NCBI GenBank assembly: GCA_937906975.1
Contig: CALCUN010000149.1
Span: forward strand, 1-21,261
DNA from: an uncultured Bacteroidales bacterium
GTDB lineage: Bacteria > Bacteroidota > Bacteroidia > Bacteroidales > P3
Direction: 5' to 3'
Length of the DNA: 21,261 nucleotides
Shown: positions 8,741-16,300 of the stretch, one piece after another
Position numbering within the stretch: the first letter of the stretch is position 1
Layout of the letters: each line of letters opens with the position of its first letter
Made by a program: the position numbers and the translations under genes
Notes under the pieces: model-generated
What the model saw: the letters and a program-made list of their open reading frames with translations, nothing else
Database searches by the model: none
What the model was told of the DNA's origin: nothing

Positions 8741-8773
8741 TTTTGTAGTTATATAATTATTACATACCTTTGC
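8741..8773 (+). promoter_or_regulatory. Strong promoter upstream of the rod-forming RNA region
   Basis: TTTTG (8741-8745), exactly 19 bases, then TACCTTTGC (8765-8773): a full consensus match. Initiation near 8780 would put the structured segment about 70 bases into the transcript. No gene starts until 9063; an ATG soon after the promoter is followed at once by TAA. Confidence 0.85.
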
Positions 8774-8779
8774 AAGCAA

Positions 8780-9017
8780 GAATTTTAACAGAAGAAAATA
8801 TGTAAAGAAATAACAAAACAGAAATTTTAACGACAATAAAAAGCGTTTTTACTTAGATTTGGCTATATGAAACCTCGAAAATTTCATACAAGTTTACCAA
8901 AAGACAAGCTGAAAACGCTCACGAGTATATCGTGGGCTTTTCTTATTTGGTAAACAGGTAGTTTCGAGGACCTCATATAGCAATAAGACTAAGTCCACGT
9001 CTTTTTTTACGTCTTTT
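8780..9017 (+). ncRNA. Candidate structured RNA (noncoding RNA or leader of the 9063 gene)
   Basis: Downstream of a consensus promoter, 8851-8994 folds on paper into one irregular rod built from five nested stems. These are ACTTAG/CTAAGT (8851-8856, 8989-8994), GCTATATGA/TCATATAGC (8862-8870, 8973-8981), CCTCGAAA/TTTCGAGG (8873-8880, 8962-8969), GTTTACCAAA/TTTGGTAAAC (8892-8901, 8946-8955), and an apical stem GAAAA-c-GCTCACGA / TCGTGGGC-TTTTC with a GTATA loop (8911-8942). Internal loops are short and asymmetric. Two T-runs follow (9002-9008, 9013-9017). No known RNA family (tmRNA, RNase P, SRP RNA) is recognisable. A 6S-like rod RNA, an attenuator leader for the downstream gene, or a MITE-like DNA element are alternatives. 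No target-site duplication is visible. The ends given are predictions. Confidence 0.55.
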
Positions 9018-9062
9018 TGTTTAGTAAATAATTTAATTTAATAACTAAAAAATAAATTTAAA

Positions 9063-9659
9063 ATGAAAAAAATTCTATTATCATTGTTAATGCTTATTTG
9101 CATTGACGTAGGTTGTCAAGCACAAACAAGTTTTGGGGTAACTATCGGCTTGCAACCAGCATTAAGAAATCAGATTGAGCAAACCGTATCTCAGCAAGTG
9201 TATGATTTTCCAGTGTATTTTATGCAACATTTTACAGCAGGAATATTTTTGCGTAAAGATATAACAAAATATTTCTACATGCAATTAGATGTAAATGCGA
9301 GTTTAGATGCACAATGGGGATATGTATGTGCAGGAGAAAACTTCCTTGAAGAGTTTGAACGAGCTTTTGAAAATCCTAACAAGATTAGAGTTGATGTTCC
9401 AATTTATTTAGGGGCATATTTACTTAAAAAAGATGCTTTTAAAGTTAGAGTATTTGCTGCACCTCAGTATAAAATTAGAATGAATACCAATTTACAATAT
9501 AGTCCAGTTGCATTAAATAATTTTAACCTTAATACTGGGGTTGGTATTGATTTTCTAAAATTTTTAACTTTTAATCTTAATTATAGAATACCATTTAATT
9601 ATGGGAAAACAGCCTTAGATAAAACAAGGCTATCAGCAACTTTAGGTATAATATTTTAA
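9063..9659 (+). CDS. Exported beta-barrel-like (outer membrane) protein, function unknown
   Basis: A 198-residue protein with a clear signal peptide: MKK, a hydrophobic core, and a likely cleavage after CQA before QTSFGVTIG. The mature part alternates hydrophobic and polar residues and reads like the small Bacteroidota outer-membrane barrel or porin-like family (strands such as FTAGIFLRKDI, YFYMQLDVNASL, LTFNLNYRIPF, RLSATLGIIF). It ends in Phe, as outer-membrane barrels commonly do. It starts 12 bases before the next gene's ATG counting from its stop, so the two are probably co-transcribed and may act together at the cell surface. No promoter is visible within about 50 bases; the nearest is at 8741-8773, upstream of the rod structure. 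The ligand or role cannot be told from sequence. Confidence 0.8.
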   Translation: MKKILLSLLMLICIDVGCQAQTSFGVTIGLQPALRNQIEQTVSQQVYDFPVYFMQHFTAGIFLRKDITKYFYMQLDVNASLDAQWGYVCAGENFLEEFERAFENPNKIRVDVPIYLGAYLLKKDAFKVRVFAAPQYKIRMNTNLQYSPVALNNFNLNTGVGIDFLKFLTFNLNYRIPFNYGKTALDKTRLSATLGIIF

Positions 9660-9671
9660 AAAAGATAAATT

Positions 9672-11657
9672 ATGAAATTAAATAAAATTATTATTAGTTT
9701 ATTAGCAATTTTGCTATTTGGAGCTTGCGAAGTTGAAATAGAAGAAGCTCCCGAAAATTCAACATATATTACAGGGACAATAGATGCAGGTAATTTAAAT
9801 ACATCTAACTTAGAGGTTTTATCTATTTTAGATAAATCAGAAGTTGGATATAACAAATTCACAATTGAAACTTACGAGTGTGATTTACCTCAAATGTTGT
9901 TTGTTAAAAATGAAAATGAGAAAATTATAATGCTTTATAGAGATTTGGTTTCTACTAAAGAAGAAATAGAAATCAATGCATATTCAACAGCAATAGCTTT
10001 TCTAACATTTCATCCAGCGCTTTCTACTATACATGGAGAAGATTATAAAGAAATAATAAATATACTGACTTCTGCAAAAAGTTTTAATAATTATTTAAAT
10101 GCTATTAAAAATAGTATTGCACAAAATAGAGAAATTTTTGACACAACAAACGTAGAATTAATTAATTGTACACAAGAAATTTTTTCAGAATTATTTAGTG
10201 ACACCACTAGATTATATAATGGTCAAAGTAATGCCAAAGATTTATCTTTTTTAACAGAATTATATGATTGCGAACCAATTGATGTTCGTTCCGAAGGAAG
10301 AAAATTAATATTTAGAATGCCTGGTCTATATCCTGCATATAAGTGTACTGTTACATCTCAAAGTGGGACTAAAATAGGTGAATTTAAAGTTCCTTCAAGA
10401 GATAATTATGGTGCATTAAATGTTGTTCAATGTATGGTTGGGCAAGGGAATTGGGCTTATGGAGAAGAAGTTCAATATACATTACCATCGTATGAACAAA
10501 AAGCAAATTTTTACTTTAAAAGAGACGGCTTTGATTTATTTTGTCAATTAGCAACAAGTGCATTACAAACTATTGGTGCTCCTATTGTCAACAACAAAAA
10601 GATAGAAGATATTGCGAACGGCATTCAAATTGCTCTAAATAGTGTAAACATTAATTTAGAGGGACTAGATATAAGCGCTACCTTTTGGAATGTTGTACTA
10701 CCAATAGTTATTGATGTTACATTAGAAAAACTTAGTGATCCAGTAGGAAATTCTTATTTAGAAGATTATATCGGTTATTATGCAATTGATATTGCAAAAG
10801 GATTAAATGTATACAATAGAATAGAAGGAGGTGCTAATGCATTATTAAGAGCATTATGGTTATTACGTTGTCATAAAGAATATGAATTCTGTGCGCAATA
10901 TTTTAATGAAAAATTTGGATTATGTACTGATGCAAAGTTAAGAAAAGTAAGCGGAGATAATCAAACAGGCTATCCAAATCAAAAATTAAAAAATCCTATT
11001 ATTGTGGAGGTCGTAACTGAACATGATTTGACAGATAAAAATTATATTGTTAAATTTGTAACTGATAACGGACATGGTTGGTATGATGAAGTAGAAGTTG
11101 CTATTGATAACAATAAAAAAGCATCATACGAATGGACCTTAAATGAAAATGACGAAACTCAATATGCTTGGGCTCAACTAATTGATAAAGATAATAATAT
11201 AATGCTTGATTCTGTTAAATTTACAGCAAACGAAAAACATGATTTATGGAATGTTGGTATAAGATGCGAGACAGAAAGTTCATACGTATATACTTTTATA
11301 ATGGACCTTGGTGTAGGTGGAGATTATCAGATACCACCAACAACGGTTAATACTTTTGATTATGATGGAGATGCTATTACATTAATTTATGATGGTTCTT
11401 TTATTAATAATGTATTAAATCTCACTCTCTCTGGTTATGAGTATGGAGAATGCATTAGAAGAGATGTATTTAATGGAACCATTACTGGAAATAGTGCTAC
11501 TATTACTGGTGTTTTAATATATGACAATGGCGCAGGTTGTACTGTTGTGCTTGATATGGAAAAAGCTGATAGTAATGCAAAAAAATCAGACATATTATCT
11601 AAAAAAGTAAATGATAGTAATTCAAAAACTAATGGCTGTACTATCTCTATGCATTAA
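9672..11657 (+). CDS. Large putative surface lipoprotein with Ig-like and C-terminal beta domain, unknown function
   Basis: A 661-residue protein. The signal peptide ends in a lipobox-like LFGAC with the lipid Cys at 19. The next residues are acidic (CEVEIEEAPE), resembling the Bacteroidota lipoprotein export signal that sends lipoproteins to the cell surface. A long N-terminal region of unrecognised fold follows, with helical text around 280-420. A segment at about 430-520 (VKFVTDNGHGW, KASYEWTLNENDETQYAWAQL) resembles a bacterial Ig-like/invasin-type domain. The C-terminal part at about 530-640 (SGYEYGECIRR, FNGTITGNSATITGV) looks like a lipocalin-like or other all-beta domain. No catalytic motif was seen. 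It pairs with the barrel-like gene 12 bases upstream and ends at a strong hairpin. Confidence 0.75.
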   Translation: MKLNKIIISLLAILLFGACEVEIEEAPENSTYITGTIDAGNLNTSNLEVLSILDKSEVGYNKFTIETYECDLPQMLFVKNENEKIIMLYRDLVSTKEEIEINAYSTAIAFLTFHPALSTIHGEDYKEIINILTSAKSFNNYLNAIKNSIAQNREIFDTTNVELINCTQEIFSELFSDTTRLYNGQSNAKDLSFLTELYDCEPIDVRSEGRKLIFRMPGLYPAYKCTVTSQSGTKIGEFKVPSRDNYGALNVVQCMVGQGNWAYGEEVQYTLPSYEQKANFYFKRDGFDLFCQLATSALQTIGAPIVNNKKIEDIANGIQIALNSVNINLEGLDISATFWNVVLPIVIDVTLEKLSDPVGNSYLEDYIGYYAIDIAKGLNVYNRIEGGANALLRALWLLRCHKEYEFCAQYFNEKFGLCTDAKLRKVSGDNQTGYPNQKLKNPIIVEVVTEHDLTDKNYIVKFVTDNGHGWYDEVEVAIDNNKKASYEWTLNENDETQYAWAQLIDKDNNIMLDSVKFTANEKHDLWNVGIRCETESSYVYTFIMDLGVGGDYQIPPTTVNTFDYDGDAITLIYDGSFINNVLNLTLSGYEYGECIRRDVFNGTITGNSATITGVLIYDNGAGCTVVLDMEKADSNAKKSDILSKKVNDSNSKTNGCTISMH

Positions 11658-11677
11658 AAACAAAAAACATCTTGCAA

Positions 11678-11725
11678 AAATAAAGAGAAACGTTTTAGAT
11701 TTCTAAAACGTTTCTCTTTATTTAA
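11678..11725. terminator. Long perfect hairpin terminator after the lipoprotein gene
   Basis: A 22-bp perfect inverted repeat (11678-11699 and 11702-11723) is separated by only two bases. Its core is GAGAAACGTTTTAGA. A-runs on the left and T-runs on the right make it usable on both strands. The arm length is unusual for a simple terminator. Confidence 0.85.
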
Positions 11726-11769
11726 GTTAAATATTTATTTCTTCAATACAATCTTATTATTTTATCTGA

Positions 11770-12006
11770 TTTAGGATAACTATTTTTACTCTCTCTTTTG
11801 TTAATGCATAAGATGAAACAAAATTAAAAATTGTTTATAGCGAAAATATACAAGACTAATTTTTTGATGTAAAGTTTGGAGCGAGCAAAAAAGAGTTAAT
11901 AAAGGCTTTTAAGAAACAAGGATTGTATTTGAGCAAAAAGTACTCTACTGATGAAATTCTTACATTCTATCCTTTGGAGTATGCAGATAGCACATTAAAT
12001 AGGTAA
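11770..12006 (+). pseudogene. Remnant of an exported protein with two in-frame TAA codons
   Basis: One frame reads FRITIFTLSFVNA, TAA (11809), DETKLKIVYSENIQD, TAA (11857), then FFDVKFGASKKELIKAF, KKQGLYLSKKYSTDEI and LTFYPLEYADSTLNR to a stop at 12004. The first part resembles the end of a signal peptide cleaved at NA before Q, so CAA is the expected codon where the first TAA stands. A CAA would also fit the second position. Each would be a single C-to-T change. No start codon or intact N-terminus is present, and the 3' end appears short. The intact family is not known to me; FG-x-SK-xx-xx-F with KKY-T-E resembles small exported Bacteroidota proteins only in style. Confidence 0.6.
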
Positions 12007-12183
12007 AACAATCGCTTTAACGAGCGTTTCTTATTTCTTTTTCCTCCGTTATCTATTCAACTCCCATTGCTCTAAGTCGTATTTTGCTTCTATAATTTTG
12101 ACTTACGAGCGTTTTTGTTTTGTTTTGTTTTTAAAAAAGTGAAGTTTATTTGAAAAAATTATAGTTTTTAGCAAAAATAGTTA
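12007..12183. other. Short gene-free region with a possible C-terminal gene remnant on the - strand
   Basis: On the - strand, 12102-12049 reads VKIIEAKYDLEQWELNR before a TAA, protein-like text but only 17 residues between stops. ACGAGCGTTT occurs twice (12020-12029, 12105-12114). This is consistent with a gene graveyard next to the 11770-12006 pseudogene, but chance cannot be excluded. Confidence 0.25.
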
Positions 12184-12192
12184 TAAATTTGC
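12184..12192 (+). promoter_or_regulatory. -7 element for the LRR protein gene
   Basis: TAAATTTGC is a perfect -7 box, 40 bases before the ATG at 12232. No TTG lies at the usual -33 distance; a T-run near 12165 is the closest. Confidence 0.65.
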
Positions 12193-12231
12193 AAAGGAAG
12201 TGTTTTTATTAAATAACTATTGTTTTTTGAA

Positions 12232-13392
12232 ATGAAAAGATTACTATTATTTATCTGCGTTTTATTTAGTGTTAATACTATTTTCGCTCAAGAACAGTTT
12301 AGAGTAGATGGACTTATTTATGAGGTGATTGGCGAAGATGAGGTTTTGATAGTTAAGTGTATTAAGGATTTTCCTCAAATGGATATTCCTACTGTTGTAA
12401 CTAATAATAATAATGTTGCTTATAATGTAACTTCAATTGGAACTAAGGCTTTCTTTGGTCTAAGTAAGCTTACTTCGGTTTTTATTCCTAATAGTGTAAA
12501 AGAAATTGGTAATTACTGCTTTGCAAGTTGTAGTGGATTGACAAATGTTGTGCTTTCTGATAGCATAAAGCATATAAGCAGTGGAATGTTTAAGAATTGT
12601 ACAAATTTAACCTCTGTTGAGCTTCCTGATAATCTTGTTTCTATAAGACATGGTGCGTTTTCGGGTTGTAAGAATCTTAGCTCTATTGAACTTCCTGATG
12701 GAATGAAGGAAATAGAAGACTATGCTTTTGCTTATTGTGAGAGTTTAAGAAGTGTTTTCCTTCCAAAGACAATTACTTTTGTGGGAGATTATGCTTTTTA
12801 TGATAGTAAGGTAAAGGTAAATAGCTTGTTTGAAGAAGAGGAAGTTGAGCAAGAGGAAGATTCTCGTGTATTGACTGAGGATTTTTATTTGGCTAATAGT
12901 AATATTTATGTAAATAAAAACAATAGATTTGTAACTGATACTAATATTCCTTTGGTGTGGATAATGCCAAAGCATAAATCTGTTTTTGGTGCAGGATTGC
13001 TTTCTTTTGTTCTTCCTGGTTGGGGACAGCTTTACGCTACTAATATGGATAAGGGTTGGGAATATGTTGCGTGGTCTTCGGTTGCTTTTCCTGGCTTGAT
13101 GTTTGGTATGGAGGCTATAAAGAAGTCTTCTGATAATGAATCAACTAAGGAAATGCTTTCTTATGTTCAAATTTTGACCTCTTGTATTCATGTGATTGTT
13201 GGCGTGGCTTCTGCTCTTGATGCTATAGAGGTTGTAAAGAAGGTTAATATGCAAAATGGTTATATGTCATTTTCTATAAATGATAATATGTCTTGGGGTA
13301 TTAGACCTGATGTTTCTTATAATAACTTCTTTACTCCAAATGGTAGTTCAGCAGTTTTAACAACAGGATTAGGCTTTTCTTTAAGTTTTTAA
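12232..13392 (+). CDS. Exported BspA-type leucine-rich repeat protein with C-terminal membrane domain
   Basis: A 386-residue protein. The start is the ATG at 12232 (MKRLLLF), not the in-frame TTG at 12220, because the signal peptide begins with MKR and is cleaved after IFA before QEQ. Residues about 65-195 carry five 23-residue BspA/LRR_5 repeats (pattern SIGTKAFFGLSKLTSVFIPN, ..EIGNYCFASCSGLTNVVLSD). An acidic linker (EEEEVEQEED, 201-210) follows. Residues 250-335 contain GLLSFVLPGWGQLYATNMDKG and further hydrophobic stretches, resembling the PG-x-GQ-Y membrane domain found in DUF5683-like Bacteroidota proteins. The last 45 residues look beta-rich and end in Phe. The LRR part would be periplasmic or surface-exposed. 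LRR_5 proteins often bind host or cell-surface ligands, but this one's role is unknown. Confidence 0.85.
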   Translation: MKRLLLFICVLFSVNTIFAQEQFRVDGLIYEVIGEDEVLIVKCIKDFPQMDIPTVVTNNNNVAYNVTSIGTKAFFGLSKLTSVFIPNSVKEIGNYCFASCSGLTNVVLSDSIKHISSGMFKNCTNLTSVELPDNLVSIRHGAFSGCKNLSSIELPDGMKEIEDYAFAYCESLRSVFLPKTITFVGDYAFYDSKVKVNSLFEEEEVEQEEDSRVLTEDFYLANSNIYVNKNNRFVTDTNIPLVWIMPKHKSVFGAGLLSFVLPGWGQLYATNMDKGWEYVAWSSVAFPGLMFGMEAIKKSSDNESTKEMLSYVQILTSCIHVIVGVASALDAIEVVKKVNMQNGYMSFSINDNMSWGIRPDVSYNNFFTPNGSSAVLTTGLGFSLSF

Positions 13393-16300
13393 TCTAATTT
13401 ATTTTTCTTTCTTTGGAAGATTTCGGATATTGTTCCGAATTGCTTGCGGTAGAACAAACCAACGCCTTGCGTAAATGGTGAGATGTTGTATTTTGTGAAG
13501 TCGTTGGCGTTGGAACGATTGAATACTCTGATGCGGAATGCGTCTGTCATTTTGTATTCTACGTATGCGTCTCCTATGATTGCGTTTGTTTCTTGGTTGG
13601 TTGTTGATACGTTGTCGCCTGTTCCGAAAGAGGAATTGACATTTACAACCCATTTTCCGTAATCTCTTGATAGGTTTACGTCAAATTGGTCAGATGTTGT
13701 TTCGTTTCCGCGTGAGTAGTTCATATTTACATCAACGATTTTTATCACATCGCTAAGCATACCGCTGATTTGCCCAAAGGCTGCCTCGAATGCAGAGGAT
13801 ATTCCTGTTTCCATTACAGTGTTTTCATAATTTCCTTCAGAGGAGTAGAATTGGTGTAGGAATAGAAGCGAAACTGTTTGTTCAAGCATTGCTTTTTCGT
13901 TGTTTCGGTCTATGTTCATAAAGAGTCTTTCTACTGTGTTGTCGTCTGTGTTTGGCAATCTTATGTCAAAGAGTGGCTGAGGGTTCATCATTTCTCCTGT
14001 AAGCTTGATTATGGAGTGAACATCTACGGCTTTTGAGTATTCGGTACCAAGAATTGGCATTAGTGAGGCTTTGGTTTTGTAAACGGCTTGTAGGTCTAAG
14101 ATTCCTTCTGCTGGCTCTCCTGTCCAAGTAAGCGTACCTCCTTGTTCTATGTCAAAGGTTTTTGCCATCATATTCATAACAGACATTTTGAATTGTCCGT
14201 TATCTATTTCTATTGTACCCATTAAACTTAGTGGGTTTTGACTGCTTACGTCTATTCTTAGGTTTCCGTTGCCCTTTGCTGATAAATCTCCTTTTAATTG
14301 ATTGAAATTCATTGGTATTATAAGTTGGGCATCTGGGTTTACTTCCAAATCTACTATTATGTTATAGGTTAGAGATTGGTTTTCTTCCTCTATTATTGGT
14401 AGAGGTATGTTTGAGGTTGTGTCTTCTATGGTTATGTATTTGATGAAGGCGTTTTCATCGGCAGACATCTTGCTTGATACGGGTACTGTTAGGTTTGTGC
14501 CTCGTTCGGTGCGAGCTGCTACGTTTATGTCAAGGTGATTCAAATCTCCTTTTATTTCTGCTGTGGCTGAGGCATAGGCTGAGCCATAGTACATTTGGTC
14601 TGAGTATTCGTCTGTGTCAAGTATTTTTAATTTATCGGCTAAGGCTGTGATGTTAATATCGAAGTTGGTAAAGTTAGTGTGGGTTATATCGCCCTTTAGT
14701 CTGATTTTGTTTTGTTGTTTATCTGAAAGGGTGAAGTTTTTAAAAGTAAAAGTGTTGTTGTTTAAATAAATCTTGTCGTTAAAGTGGTAGGTGGTGTTGA
14801 GCATATCGATTTTGAAATGCGCATTATTTGCCTCTATTGTGCCGGTTATGTTTGGTTGAGTGAAAGGCCCTTTGATTTTAAGGTCTTTTGTGTAAAGTGT
14901 ACCTCCAATATCGGAGCTTAGAGAGCTAAGGAATGGTTGTATTATTTTAAGGTTAAGGTTGTCGGTAGAAAGTGTTAAATCAAGGTTGTCTTTTTCGTTT
15001 TTGGTGTTTATAAAACCGCTTATTGATAAAGGAAGTGTTGTTTTGTTATTAGGGTTTTTGTATTGCATTTTTATGTTTGTTGCAAAAATGTCTTTTGTTA
15101 GGGCGTTGTTTACATTGAATGTTGCTTTTCCAAGTGCGATGTCGTTAATTGATAGGTTGTTTATTTCTAAATTGGAAGTGAGGTTAAAGTTAGTTAAAAT
15201 GTTTCTAAGTACTACTTTTTCGTTTATTTCGCCTTTTAGGTTTAATCCAAATTTATTTAAAATAGGGTTAAAGGCTGATATGTCTAAGTTTTTAAATATT
15301 ACGTCTAATTTGTTGTTTGGCTTGTCGGATATTTCGCCTTTGAGTGTGATGGAGCCTTTGTTTTGTTTTAAACTAAAGTTCATTAGCGATAAGCTTTGGT
15401 CAAAGTAGAGTAGGGTGTGGTTTTCGTTTAACTCAACTTTGGATTTAACGATGTTTATAAAGGATTTTTTAAAGTAGCCTTGTAATCCGTTTTGGGTTAG
15501 AAAGCCTTTGAAGTTTAGTTGTGCAGACAATTCGTCTTCTTCACTTTTTCCTGCTTTTAAAGCTAAGTCTATATCATTTTTTGTGAAGTCAAGGATTAGG
15601 TCGTTCGCTCTTAAACTTAGACTGTCGCTGATTTTTATGTTGTTTACTTTTAAATGGTTTTTGAATTTCTCTTCTTCTGTTTGTGAGGTTAAGTCTATGT
15701 TTTCAAAAATGTAGGTTTGGTAAACAAAATAATCGGATTTTAAGTCAAGATTTAGGTTTTGCTCAGGATTAATCTTAGCTAATAGTGTTGTTTGTGGTGC
15801 TATGTTCATCTTGAGTGCAAACAATTCGGAAATGGTTGCGAAGTCTTTTATCTCTAATTTAAGGTTTATATTGTCGTTTGATGGGTTTGTTTGACTATGT
15901 TTTGTTGTGGTTTTTGTGTTTTCTTTATTTGATGAAAGCAATGAAAAGTCTGGAATGTATTTGTCAATAAGGCTTGTTATGTTGTTTGTAAGTGTAGAAA
16001 TATTGTATTTGCCTTCTGCTACAAGTGAAAAGATGTTGGAGTTGAGTGAAAGAGTGTTGGCGGTGCTGTCGTTTCTTGTTCTTATATTAAGGTAGTCTAT
16101 ATCGTAATTCTTATTTTTTGTGGTAATCATTGCGTTTCTAAAATCAATAAATCCCCTTAGTGAATCTAAATCAAAGCCGTTTACTCTTGCGATTATGTCG
16201 GTTGAAATAAGGGTTGTGGTATCTGGAAAATTAAAGAAGTTCATTTTTTGAAGATTTACTTCGTTTAAATCTCCTCTTAGCACTAAACTCATATTGTTTA

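Noticed and set aside
8618..8836. 72-residue hydrophobic open frame on the - strand
   Set aside because: It overlaps two + strand promoters and the leader, and its Phe/Leu-rich text is what A-rich DNA gives in antisense. No - strand promoter was found.
8851..8994. MITE or transposon remnant
   Set aside because: Inverted segments are present, but the stems continue to the centre, there is no target duplication in the flanks, and a consensus promoter precedes it. Kept only as an alternative to an RNA.
12220..12222. TTG as the LRR protein start
   Set aside because: The ATG four codons later gives a standard MKR signal peptide and better spacing from the -7 box.
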